Source: an uncultured Collinsella sp.
GTDB taxonomy: Bacteria > Actinomycetota > Coriobacteriia > Coriobacteriales > Coriobacteriaceae
Direction: 5' to 3'
DNA length: 12,533 bases
Assembly: GCA_937926755.1 (NCBI GenBank)
Contig: CALBBA010000185.1
Coordinates: 1-12,533 of the forward strand
The notes below the pieces were generated by a model. That model saw only the letters and a program-made list of their open reading frames with translations. It was not told the DNA's origin and did not search any database. The position numbers were made by a program, and so were the translations under genes. How positions within the stretch are numbered: the stretch's first letter is position 1; each line of letters starts with the position of its first letter. Of this stretch, positions 1-7,407 are shown piece after piece.

Positions 1-996
1 CAGCCGTCCCTTATGCCCCCCAGGGCGGGCGTGCCCGACCCCGCCTATCGCATCATGTGTCGCCACCGCGGTGCCAACCTTGCCTACAGCGAGATGGTGA
101 GCGTGGCGGGTCTTGCCTATGCCAGCAACAAGACCTGGCGCCTGGTGCTACCGGCCGACGAGGAGCAGCAGATTTGCGTGCAGCTCTTTGGCTCCAAGCC
201 CGAGCAGTTTGCGAGCGCCGTCGCCGCCGTCGAGGAGCGCGTTGGCGATCGCCTGTCGCTCATCGATATCAATATGGCATGCCCCGCCCGCAAGGTTGTC
301 ACCAAGGGCGAGGGTTCGGCGCTCATGCGCACGCCCGACCTGGCGGAGAAGATCGTCGAGGCCACGGTGGGCGCGGCGCACGTGCCCGTGACCGTCAAGA
401 TTCGCAAGGGCTTTTATGCCGAGGACCGCAATGCCGCGACATTTGCCCAGATGCTTGAGAGTGCAGGGGCTGCCGCAGTCGCCGTGCATGGTCGTTGCGC
501 CACGCAGCTCTACACGGGCCAGGCCGATTGGTCTGTCGTCGATGAGGTTGCCGACGCTGTCGAGATTCCCGTGATTGGTTCGGGCGATGTGTTCTCTGCC
601 GAGGAGGCTGCGGAGCATCTGCACGGCTCGGGTGCCAGCGCGGTGTTTATCGCGCGCGGTATCTACGGTAATCCCTGGGTCTTTGGTGATGCTCGCGCCC
701 TTGCGCTCGATGGCATACCGGTGCCGGTGCGCAGCTCCGTCGAGCGCCTGGAGGCTCTGCGCGAGCACCTGACGTTGACGCACGAGCTTCTGCCGCTCAT
801 GTCGCGTGCTCGCACGTACGCAAGCTGGTACTTAAAGGGTATGCCCCATGCCGCCGCCTGGCGCGCTCAGGTGGTGCGTTGCTCTACGTACGAGGAGTTC
901 ATGTCGCTGGTCGATGATATCGAGCGCGATGTGGTGGCCTGCGAGGCCGCGCTTGCCGCCGGTGAGCCGGTGCCCGCTCATCCGCTGGAGGCCTAA
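1..996 (+). CDS. dusB: tRNA-dihydrouridine synthase, DusB/NifR3 type (5' end cut by window)
   Basis: This flavoenzyme reduces specific uridines of tRNA to dihydrouridine using FMN and NAD(P)H in the cytoplasm. The TIM-barrel signatures are in order: a first-strand motif PPRAGVPDPAYR (codons 6-17), DINMACPARKV containing the catalytic Cys (codon 94, bases 280-282), the KIRKGF strand, HGRCATQLYTG, the FMN phosphate-binding IGSGDV and IARGIYGNPWVF, and a C-terminal YASWYLKG helix typical of DusB. The frame is open to base 1. An ATG at 13 exists, but family members have several residues before this first strand, so the real start probably lies upstream. Two variations stand out: the first motif has Arg where APMAGVTD has Met, and HGRT reads HGRC. 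The gene stops 2 bases before hemW, so the two are probably cotranscribed. The Dus family call is firm; the DusB subtype is likely. Confidence 0.93.
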   Translation, partial: QPSLMPPRAGVPDPAYRIMCRHRGANLAYSEMVSVAGLAYASNKTWRLVLPADEEQQICVQLFGSKPEQFASAVAAVEERVGDRLSLIDINMACPARKVVTKGEGSALMRTPDLAEKIVEATVGAAHVPVTVKIRKGFYAEDRNAATFAQMLESAGAAAVAVHGRCATQLYTGQADWSVVDEVADAVEIPVIGSGDVFSAEEAAEHLHGSGASAVFIARGIYGNPWVFGDARALALDGIPVPVRSSVERLEALREHLTLTHELLPLMSRARTYASWYLKGMPHAAAWRAQVVRCSTYEEFMSLVDDIERDVVACEAALAAGEPVPAHPLEA

Positions 997-998
997 GG

Positions 999-2231
999 GT
1001 GGCCGTTACCGCGTTGTACGTGCACGTGCCGTTTTGCGCTCAAAAATGCCGCTATTGCGACTTCGACTCGCGCAGCTTTTCTGCGTGTGATTTGGATGCC
1101 GCACTCGATTCCTATTTTGAGCAGCTGTATGCGCGCCTCGATTCCTTTGGCGACGCCGGGGCGCTTGCGCAGGTCCGCACGGTCTATATTGGCGGCGGCA
1201 CGCCGTCGCTGGCTGGGGAGCGCCTGGTGGAGCTGGCGCGGCGTATTCGTGCGTGGTGCGCCCCCGTTGAGTTTACCTGCGAAGCCAATCCTGAGTCGCT
1301 GACCGTCGAGCTCGCCACCGCGCTTGCCGAGGCGGGTGTCACGCGCATCTCTCTGGGCGTGCAAACCCTCGACAATACCGAGCTGGCTGCTATTGGCCGC
1401 ATTCACGATGCTAATCGGGCACTTGCGGCTATCGCGACGGTGAAGGATGCTGGCCTCGATGTGTCGTGCGACCTGATGTGCGGCCTTCCCGGGCAGACGG
1501 CCGCAAGCTGGCGGAGCACGCTCGATGTCGTGTTGGCGGCGGCGCCTCATCATGTGTCGGTCTACCCGCTCACGCTCGAGGAGGGCACGCCACTCTATCG
1601 CATGGCGTGCCGTGACGAGTCGCTCGAGCCCGAAGAGGATTTTCAGGCTTCGTGCATGGACGCGGCGCGTGAGCGCCTGGGTGCGGCCGGCTATCATCCG
1701 TATGAGGTGGCAAGCTACGCGCTCGATGGCCATGAGTGCGCCCATAACATTGCCTACTGGACCGGACGGGGCTACCTGGGCCTGGGTCGTTCTGCCGCGG
1801 GCATGCTCGACGACGAGGATTTCGACCGTCTTGCAGGTTTGTTCCCCGGCGTGTCTTCTCGAGGCGATGCGTACCGCGTGCGTCTGGTGCAACGTGACGA
1901 TGACGCGACGGCGTTCGAGGCCGAATATCTGTCGCAGCGTGAGGCTGTCGCCGAAGACTTGATGCTCGCTTGTCGCATGACGCGCGGTGTTGCGTCCGAC
2001 CTGTTGGCTCGTGCAGCTTGCGTCATCCCAACGGGCGAGCTGGCAGCTGCCTGCGATCGCGCGCTCGAATTGGGTCTTGCCACTTGGGTGCCCGAGACGC
2101 TCTGGGGTCATGAGGGACCCTTTACTTCGGCAGTTGTCGTCGCGGGCCATGTTCGAGCTCGTCTGGCGCCGACCCATCTGGGCTGGCTCGATGGAAATGT
2201 TCTGTTCGAGCTGTTTTGGGATCTAGCTTAG
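999..2231 (+). CDS. hemW: Radical SAM haem chaperone HemW
   Basis: HemW belongs to the HemN-like radical SAM family. It binds haem and a 4Fe-4S cluster and is thought to deliver haem to membrane enzymes; it is often misnamed coproporphyrinogen III oxidase. The cluster motif CAQKCRYC (C13, C17, C20) is followed by Asp-Phe, as in HemW, rather than the fourth Cys of true HemN. GGGTPS (65-70), CEANPES, SLGVQT and GLPGQT follow. HNIAYW (249-254) is the HNxxYW motif associated with haem binding in HemW, and YLGLGRSAAG follows it. The 410 residues are slightly longer than the usual 375-390. The start is GTG at 999, with GGAGG at 987-991 seven bases upstream, inside the end of the dus gene. In many bacteria hemW precedes hrcA-grpE-dnaK-dnaJ; here it precedes two dnaJ-type genes. 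Confidence 0.95.
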   Translation: MAVTALYVHVPFCAQKCRYCDFDSRSFSACDLDAALDSYFEQLYARLDSFGDAGALAQVRTVYIGGGTPSLAGERLVELARRIRAWCAPVEFTCEANPESLTVELATALAEAGVTRISLGVQTLDNTELAAIGRIHDANRALAAIATVKDAGLDVSCDLMCGLPGQTAASWRSTLDVVLAAAPHHVSVYPLTLEEGTPLYRMACRDESLEPEEDFQASCMDAARERLGAAGYHPYEVASYALDGHECAHNIAYWTGRGYLGLGRSAAGMLDDEDFDRLAGLFPGVSSRGDAYRVRLVQRDDDATAFEAEYLSQREAVAEDLMLACRMTRGVASDLLARAACVIPTGELAAACDRALELGLATWVPETLWGHEGPFTSAVVVAGHVRARLAPTHLGWLDGNVLFELFWDLA

Positions 2232-2241
2232 GCCGCTCGGG

Positions 2242-2247
2242 TAGAAT
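2242..2247 (+). promoter_or_regulatory. Possible -10 element before the membrane DnaJ gene
   Basis: TAGAAT lies inside GGGTAGAATTACC in the 58-base gap after hemW and differs from TATAAT at one position. No convincing -35 hexamer lies at the right distance: TTGGGA at 2216-2221 leaves a 20-base spacer. No CIRCE or HspR-type inverted repeat is visible. It is a weak candidate. Confidence 0.25.
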
Positions 2248-2274
2248 TACCGGAATATATACGCTGCTGTGAGC

Positions 2275-2280
2275 AGGAGG
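2275..2280 (+). promoter_or_regulatory. Ribosome binding site fixing the start of the membrane DnaJ gene
   Basis: AGGAGG is a full Shine-Dalgarno sequence, nine bases before ATG 2290. It overlaps the codons that follow an in-frame GTG at 2269, so it cannot serve that GTG. ATG 2299 would be 18 bases away, which is too far. ATG 2290 is therefore the best start. Confidence 0.75.
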
Positions 2281-2289
2281 TTGCCGCGC

Positions 2290-3393
2290 ATGGCGACGAT
2301 GAACGAAAAAGATTACTACGAGATTCTGGGTGTCTCCAAGGACGCCACCTCGCGTGATATTCAAAAGGCCTTCCAGCAAAAGGCCCGTAAGCTCCATCCG
2401 GACGTCAATAAAGAGCCGGATGCCGAGGAAAAGTTTAAAGAGGTTTCCGAGGCCTACGCCGTGCTTTCGGATGAGCAAAAACGTGCGCGCTACGACGCCA
2501 TGCGTTCTGGCAATCCCTTTGCCGGTGCTCCTACGGCTTCGCCCTATGGTGGCGGCTACGCCGGCAGCACGGGCTATGGCAATCCCTTTGAGGGCGGCTT
2601 TCCCTTTGGTGGCGCCTGGGGCCAGCAGCGTCGCGGCCAGGCTGCCTACAATCCCGAGAACGGCGCCAACGTGGTCGTCGATATCAAACTCGACGCCAAG
2701 GAGGCCAAGGGCGGTGCCCGCAAGACCGTCCGCTACACGCGCTTCGACACCTGTAGCAACTGCGGCGGCTCGGGCTCCGTTTCGTCTGAGCATGCCCATA
2801 CCTGCCCGAGCTGCGGTGGCCGCGGCCACATCGACGTCGACCTGTCCTTCCTGTTTGGTGCGGGCACGTTCCAGTCGGTCTGCCCCGAGTGCGGCGGTTC
2901 CGGTAAGGTCGTGGCCGACCCCTGCCCCGATTGCGGTGGCAGCGGCCGTGTCCGTGTGACCTCCGAGCAGACGATTGAGTTTCCTGCCGGCACGCACGAT
3001 GGCGACGAGGTCCGCATTAGCGGCATGGGCCATGCTGGCACTAACGGTGCCGCGGGCGGCGACCTGGTCGGCCGCGCCCATGTTGAGGCCGAGCGCTTGG
3101 AAGGCAAAGCTCGTACTGGCTTTTACCTGATGGGCATTGTGGCGCCGTTTTTGGTGCTGTCGGCCATCTCGGGAGTGTTCTCGGCCTTTGTCGTGATGTG
3201 CTTTATTCCGTTTGCCATGGGCCTGTTTATGGTGGTCTCGGACGGCGTGCTGCACCGCAGCCTGCTGTGGTGGAAGCGCGGTGCGATGCAGTTTGCCAAC
3301 GGTTTTGCCAATGGCTTCATGTTCGCGCTCGTGTCGGTTTGGTTCGCGAGCTGCTCGCAACGGGCCATGCTTTCGCCGTACCAAATGCAATAA
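2290..3393 (+). CDS. DnaJ-like co-chaperone with C-terminal membrane segments
   Basis: This 367-residue protein is a DnaJ paralogue whose C-terminal half has been replaced. Residues about 8-72 form a J domain with the HPD motif at 36-38, needed to stimulate DnaK ATPase. Residues about 74-120 are a Gly/Phe-rich linker with two GNPF repeats. The zinc region keeps all four CxxCxGxG motifs (Cys pairs at 155/158, 172/175, 198/201, 212/215), and part of CTD-I runs to about 276. In place of CTD-II and the dimerisation tail, residues 278-297, 299-321 and 336-355 are strongly hydrophobic and look like three membrane helices. The loop between the second and third (322-331) contains His, Arg, Lys and Arg, which by the positive-inside rule places it, and the J domain, in the cytoplasm. 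An 81-base gap separates it from dnaJ. It probably recruits DnaK to the membrane, but its client is unknown. Confidence 0.88.
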   Translation: MATMNEKDYYEILGVSKDATSRDIQKAFQQKARKLHPDVNKEPDAEEKFKEVSEAYAVLSDEQKRARYDAMRSGNPFAGAPTASPYGGGYAGSTGYGNPFEGGFPFGGAWGQQRRGQAAYNPENGANVVVDIKLDAKEAKGGARKTVRYTRFDTCSNCGGSGSVSSEHAHTCPSCGGRGHIDVDLSFLFGAGTFQSVCPECGGSGKVVADPCPDCGGSGRVRVTSEQTIEFPAGTHDGDEVRISGMGHAGTNGAAGGDLVGRAHVEAERLEGKARTGFYLMGIVAPFLVLSAISGVFSAFVVMCFIPFAMGLFMVVSDGVLHRSLLWWKRGAMQFANGFANGFMFALVSVWFASCSQRAMLSPYQMQ

Positions 3394-3429
3394 CATCAAA
3401 CCCTCTGTTTGCGGTCGGCCCTGCTTGGG

Positions 3430-3435
3430 TATAGG
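3430..3435 (+). promoter_or_regulatory. Possible -10 element before dnaJ
   Basis: TATAGG, preceded by TTGGG, lies in the 81-base gap between the two DnaJ-type genes. A weak -35-like TTGCGG at 3409-3414 would leave a 15-base spacer. No CIRCE, HAIR or other clear heat-shock operator is seen, and no terminator hairpin follows the preceding gene, so read-through is also possible. Confidence 0.3.
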
Positions 3436-3460
3436 ACGCACTGTGACAATAATGAAAGTC

Positions 3461-3467
3461 GGAAGGA
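3461..3467 (+). promoter_or_regulatory. Ribosome binding site fixing the dnaJ start
   Basis: GGAAGGA lies seven bases before GTG 3475. It favours this GTG over an in-frame TTG at 3409, which would add 22 residues unlike any DnaJ N-terminus. Confidence 0.7.
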
Positions 3468-3474
3468 TTCGGTT

Positions 3475-4623
3475 GTGTCGGAAAATAGGGATTACTACGA
3501 GGTGCTTGGCGTCGACAGGGATGCCGACGCGCGGACGATTAAGCGTGCGTTTCTAAAGAAGGCCCGTACCGTACATCCGGATGTTTCGGACGACCCCGAG
3601 GCCGAGGCCAAGTTCAAGGAGCTCAACGAGGCCTATTCCGTTCTTTCCGATGAGCAGAAGCGTGCTAACTACGACCGTTACGGCACTGCCGACGGCCCTG
3701 GTGGTTCGGGCTACGTCGATATCAACGATATCTTTGGTGGCATGGGCATGGACGACTTGTTCTCGTCGTTCTTTGGCGGCGGTGCCGGCGGTGGCGCCCG
3801 CAGCCGTCGTGAGCGTCGTCGCGGACGTGATATGGCCATCTCGCTTTCGGTGACGCTCGAGGAGGCGGCGCTCGGCTGCAAAAAGACGATCAGCTATGAC
3901 CGCCTTGCTCCTTGCGAGGACTGCAACGGCACCGGTAGGGCAGAGGGCGCACAGGAAAAGCAGTGCGGCCGCTGCCACGGCACGGGCTATGTCACGACGG
4001 TTCAGCGTTCGTTCCTGGGCCAGGTTCAGTCCTCTTCGCCTTGCCCCGACTGCCATGGCGAGGGCACGGTCATCGACCATCCCTGCGAGACCTGCGACGG
4101 TCAGGGCCGCACGCCTTCGCATGAAAAGATCGACATCGATATTCCCGCCGGCGTTTCGACCGGTCGCCAGCTGCGTGTGAGCGGCTTTGGCGAGGCCGGC
4201 CTTCGCGGCGAGCCTTCGGGCGACCTGATTGTCAACGTGCGCGTCGCCGACCATGAGCGCTTTAAGCGCAACGGTGATGACCTGTACCTGGTGAGCGATA
4301 TCTCGATTGCGCAGGCTGCGCTCGGCTGCGAGATCGAGGTCGAGGGCATTATGCCCGACGAGGTCGTTAAGGTGTGCGTCCCCGCCGGCGCCCAGTACGG
4401 CGACACCGTGAGCGTCAATAATTACGGCATGCCGCGCATTGGCGGTGGCGGTTCGCGTGGCCGCCTGATCGTGCAACTGCGCGTGGTCGTTCCCACCAAT
4501 CTTTCCAATAAGCAACGCGAGCTGCTCCGTGCTTTTGCCGATGAGATGGGCGATGACGTCGCTTCCGGTAAGAAGTCGGTGACCGACCGTATCAAGAGTG
4601 CCCTCGACGATATCCTCGATTAA
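3475..4623 (+). CDS. dnaJ: Chaperone DnaJ (Hsp40)
   Basis: DnaJ delivers unfolded clients to DnaK and stimulates its ATPase in the cytoplasm. The 382 residues show the full class I layout: J domain (about 6-70) with HPD at 34-36, a Gly/Phe-rich segment (about 75-112) with GGG runs and a short Arg-rich stretch after it, CTD-I, and a zinc region with four CxxCxGxG motifs beginning at C147, C164, C190 and C204. CTD-I resumes with the GDLIVNVRV strand, and CTD-II and the C-terminal dimerisation helix follow. Length is normal. The start is GTG 3475, giving MSENRDYYEVLG. It is preceded by a truncated, membrane-type paralogue and followed after 9 bases by mtaB, so it probably begins the downstream transcript. 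No dnaK or grpE is present in this window. Confidence 0.96.
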   Translation: MSENRDYYEVLGVDRDADARTIKRAFLKKARTVHPDVSDDPEAEAKFKELNEAYSVLSDEQKRANYDRYGTADGPGGSGYVDINDIFGGMGMDDLFSSFFGGGAGGGARSRRERRRGRDMAISLSVTLEEAALGCKKTISYDRLAPCEDCNGTGRAEGAQEKQCGRCHGTGYVTTVQRSFLGQVQSSSPCPDCHGEGTVIDHPCETCDGQGRTPSHEKIDIDIPAGVSTGRQLRVSGFGEAGLRGEPSGDLIVNVRVADHERFKRNGDDLYLVSDISIAQAALGCEIEVEGIMPDEVVKVCVPAGAQYGDTVSVNNYGMPRIGGGGSRGRLIVQLRVVVPTNLSNKQRELLRAFADEMGDDVASGKKSVTDRIKSALDDILD

Positions 4624-4632
4624 GGAGCCCGC

Positions 4633-5925
4633 GTGCTCGCACCCCATATTTCCGTCGTCAACCTCGGCTGCCGCGTCAACCGGGTTGAGTCTGACCGTAT
4701 CACTGCCGATCTTATGCGCCTGGGATTTGCTATTGTGGAGCCCCAGGATGCCGATCTGATCGTCATTAACACCTGTGCCGTTACGGGCGAGGCCGAGGCC
4801 AAGACCCGTAAGGCCGTCCGTCATGCGCTGGCCTATCCGGGCGAGCCCTATGTGGTCGTGACCGGATGCGTGGTCAATTTGCATCCCGAGGAGCTGTCGG
4901 AGCTTTCGGATCGCGTGATTGCCGAGCCGTCCAAGATAGATGTCGCCGAACGTGTATGCGAGGTGCTAGGCGTTGAATCCGACAGCGTCGCCGCTTGCAG
5001 CGATAGCGATGTGGTCGATGCGCTTGGGCGCTCCCGCTTGGGCGTAAAGATCCAAGACGGCTGCAATCACCGCTGCACCTACTGCATCGTGTGGAAGGCG
5101 CGCGGCCCCGAGCGCTCCGTGCCTGTCGAGTCTGTGCTCGAGCAGGTGCTCGAGGCCCAGGAGGCCGGCGTGCCCGAGGTCGTGCTGACGGGCGTGAACC
5201 TCGGTGCCTACGACGGCAAGAGCGCGACCGACGAACACGTGGAGATCGACGAGCTGCTCGAGACCATCATGGAGCGCACCTCGATTCCCCATGTGCGCAT
5301 TTCTTCGGTGGAACCCATGGATATCTCCGAGCGCCTGCTGAAGGTCATGGCTCGCTATCCGCAGCGTATCGCCCCGTTTTTGCACCTGCCCGTGCAGTCC
5401 GGTTGCACGGCGACCCTGCATCGTATGGGCCGTCCCTATAGCGCTGAGTCCTTCGAGGGCACGGTGCGTATGATTCGCGAGATTTTGCCGCAGGCTTCGC
5501 TTTCGTGCGATGTCATCGTCGGTTTTCCCGGCGAGACGGACGAGGAGTTTGAGGAGTCGCTGGCGCTCTGCCGTCGCGTGGGCTTCTCGCGTATGCACGT
5601 GTTCCGCTACAGCAAGCGCCCCGGCACCTTGGCGGCCGATATGCCCGACCAGGTGGCGCCCGAGGTCATGGCTGAGCGCAGCCGTCGCATGCGCGCGGCG
5701 GCCCAGGAGCTCGCCGTTGCCGACGCCCGTCGCCGCGTGGGCTCCGTCGAGCGTGCCGTGCTCGAGTATGGCGACAACCTGACGCTCGGCTCCTTCCATC
5801 ATGCCCGCCTTGACGATACCCGTGGACTCACGGCCCCGTGCCTGCTCGATGTTGCTATCATCGGAGTCGATGATTCCGGCTTGGTCCATGCACGCAGGGA
5901 GGTTCATGGAAGCCTCGAAGATTAG
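4633..5925 (+). CDS. mtaB: tRNA (N6-threonylcarbamoyladenosine-37) methylthiotransferase MtaB
   Basis: MtaB is a radical SAM enzyme that adds a methylthio group to t6A37 of tRNAs reading ANN codons. The N-terminal methylthiotransferase domain has its three cluster cysteines in NLGCRVN (C13), INTCAVT (C48) and VTGCVV (C79). The radical SAM motif CNHRCTYC supplies C144, C148 and C151. HLPVQSG and IVGFPGET follow, and a short C-terminal region (about 365-425) may be a TRAM-like RNA-binding domain. NLGCRVN resembles MtaB (LGCKVN) rather than MiaB. After the SAM cysteines the sequence is IVWKARGPERS, where relatives usually have a Pro in place of the Trp. GTG 4633 follows AAGGAG (4622-4627), which overlaps the dnaJ stop. 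Its 3' end overlaps phoH by 20 bases, suggesting translational coupling. Confidence 0.94.
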   Translation: MLAPHISVVNLGCRVNRVESDRITADLMRLGFAIVEPQDADLIVINTCAVTGEAEAKTRKAVRHALAYPGEPYVVVTGCVVNLHPEELSELSDRVIAEPSKIDVAERVCEVLGVESDSVAACSDSDVVDALGRSRLGVKIQDGCNHRCTYCIVWKARGPERSVPVESVLEQVLEAQEAGVPEVVLTGVNLGAYDGKSATDEHVEIDELLETIMERTSIPHVRISSVEPMDISERLLKVMARYPQRIAPFLHLPVQSGCTATLHRMGRPYSAESFEGTVRMIREILPQASLSCDVIVGFPGETDEEFEESLALCRRVGFSRMHVFRYSKRPGTLAADMPDQVAPEVMAERSRRMRAAAQELAVADARRRVGSVERAVLEYGDNLTLGSFHHARLDDTRGLTAPCLLDVAIIGVDDSGLVHARREVHGSLED

Positions 5926-6892
5926 ACTTACCGTTCCCGAGGGAATTGACCCCTCTCGTGTGCTGGGCGCTGGTGACGGCGTTCTGCGCACGCTCGAGGG
6001 CCTGGTTCGCGCCCACGTGGTTGCCCGTGGTGACAGCATCGCCGTGGGCGGTGACCCGGATGAGGTTGAGCTCGTGGCGCGCTTTTTCGAGCATGCTTTT
6101 CGCGAGGCTGCCGCCGGGCGCACACTGTCTGCCGACGATGTCTCTCGCTGCCTGGCCGTCTTGCGCGACGGTGAGCACGAGGCTACGTCGCTTCGCGATG
6201 ACGTGCTGCTTTCGTATCGCGGCCGTGCCATTCGCCCCAAGACGCTGGGCCAAAAGCGCTATGTGGATGCCATCCGCACGCATACCATCACGTTTGGCCT
6301 GGGTCCTGCCGGCACCGGTAAGACCTATCTGGCCATGGCGCTCGCCGTTGCCGCGCTCAAGCGCCACGAGGTGGGCCGGCTGATCTTGACGCGTCCGGTT
6401 GTCGAGGCGGGGGAGAACTTGGGCTTTTTGCCCGGCACCCTCGAGGAAAAGATCGATCCCTACATGCGTCCGCTCTACGACGCCCTTTTTGACATGATGG
6501 ATCGCGAGCGCACCGATGAGCTTATGGAGCGTGGCGTGATCGAGATCGCCCCGCTTGCCTACATGCGCGGCCGCACGCTGAGCGATGCCTTCGTGGTGCT
6601 CGACGAGGCGCAAAATACCACGCCTGAGCAGATGAAGATGTTCCTGACGCGCTTGGGCTTTAACTCCAAGTTTGTGATTACCGGCGACCTGAGCCAGCGC
6701 GACCTGGTGGGTCGTCGTGGCGGTCTTGCCGACGTTGAGCAGATTTTGGGCCGTGTCGACGATGTCGCATTTTCGCACCTCGAGCGCGCCGACGTGGTGC
6801 GCCATGCCTTGGTGGGACGTATCGTCGAGGCATACGACACTTATGATGACGTGCGCGAGCAGCGCCCGCGCGACCGAAAGGAGTCCCGTTGA
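5906..6892 (+). CDS. phoH: PhoH family ATPase (YbeZ-like)
   Basis: PhoH proteins are cytoplasmic P-loop ATPases related to helicase cores. They are commonly encoded beside ybeY and are thought to work with it in RNA or ribosome metabolism, though their reaction is not settled. The 328-residue product has an N-terminal region of about 110 residues with KH-like character, then the ATPase domain with Walker A GPAGTGKT (133-140) and Walker B VVLDEAQN (D233, E234). A TGDLSQRDL segment acts as the sensor-like motif. ATG 5906 is chosen because GGGAGG (5897-5902) lies directly upstream, although the 3-base spacing is short, and because the longer in-frame reading upstream only shadows mtaB. The start lies inside the mtaB 3' end, and the stop overlaps the ybeY TTG start. 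Confidence 0.93.
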   Translation: MEASKIRLTVPEGIDPSRVLGAGDGVLRTLEGLVRAHVVARGDSIAVGGDPDEVELVARFFEHAFREAAAGRTLSADDVSRCLAVLRDGEHEATSLRDDVLLSYRGRAIRPKTLGQKRYVDAIRTHTITFGLGPAGTGKTYLAMALAVAALKRHEVGRLILTRPVVEAGENLGFLPGTLEEKIDPYMRPLYDALFDMMDRERTDELMERGVIEIAPLAYMRGRTLSDAFVVLDEAQNTTPEQMKMFLTRLGFNSKFVITGDLSQRDLVGRRGGLADVEQILGRVDDVAFSHLERADVVRHALVGRIVEAYDTYDDVREQRPRDRKESR

Positions 6893-7398
6893 GTGTATTG
6901 ATCAGCAACGATGCCGAGCTCGATACGCTGCTCGATGCGCAGGAGGTGGAGCACATCTGCGAGGTCGTGCTTGCCGCCGAGGGCGTTGAGCGTGAAGTCG
7001 AGATTTCCCTTTCGTATGTCGACGAGGACGAGATGCACGAGCTCAACCACGAGTGGCGCGGTATCGATCGCACCACCGATGTACTCTCGTTTGAGTGCGA
7101 TTCGGCCTTTGACGATGACATTCCCGCCGATGAGACGCTCGAGCTCGGCGATATCATCTTGGCCCCGCAGGTTATTGCCCGTCAGGCCCCCGGTTTTGGC
7201 AATAGCCCCGCTGACGAGTGCCGTCTGATGCTCGTTCACGGCATGCTGCACCTGCTGGGCTATGACCACATCGAGGACGACGAGGCCGAGGTCATGGAGG
7301 CCCGCGAGGACGCTATCCTGCGCGATCTGGCGCTCGAGCGCGGCGAGGACCCTAAGCTAGTCCACGTCGGCCCCATCACCAACCACGCCCACGACTAG
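6889..7398 (+). CDS. ybeY: Endoribonuclease YbeY (16S rRNA 3'-end maturation)
   Basis: YbeY is a zinc-dependent single-strand RNase involved in 16S rRNA 3'-end processing and quality control of 70S ribosomes. The signature HGMLHLLGYDH gives the zinc ligands H117, H121 and H127 in the family's HxxxHxxxxxH spacing. Upstream, LNHEWRGIDRTTDVLSFE is the conserved substrate-pocket segment, and LGDIILAP follows it. The 169 residues are slightly longer than the usual 150-160. The start is TTG 6889, supported by AAAGGAG at 6877-6883 five bases before it. The sequence TTGA contains both this start and the phoH stop, a 4-base overlap implying coupled translation. A second TTG at 6898 is possible but is placed less well. 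Confidence 0.95.
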   Translation: MSVLISNDAELDTLLDAQEVEHICEVVLAAEGVEREVEISLSYVDEDEMHELNHEWRGIDRTTDVLSFECDSAFDDDIPADETLELGDIILAPQVIARQAPGFGNSPADECRLMLVHGMLHLLGYDHIEDDEAEVMEAREDAILRDLALERGEDPKLVHVGPITNHAHD

Positions 7399-7407
7399 GA
7401 GCCGTCT

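Noticed and set aside
3112..3393. Frameshift creating the hydrophobic end of the first DnaJ-type gene
   Set aside because: The frame stays open with the same codon style. The hydrophobic segments have membrane-helix lengths with a basic loop between them, and no CTD-II remnant appears in the other frames listed for this stretch.
2232..3474. CIRCE or HAIR heat-shock operators before the DnaJ-type genes
   Set aside because: I looked for TTAGCACTC-type and CTTGAGT-type inverted repeats in both gaps and found none; only short GGTA/TACC pairings occur.
2122..4884. Long - strand frames opposite the two DnaJ-type genes (2122-3441 and 3553-4884)
   Set aside because: They are antisense shadows of high-GC coding sequence with repetitive composition and no family resemblance, while the + strand frames carry full motifs.
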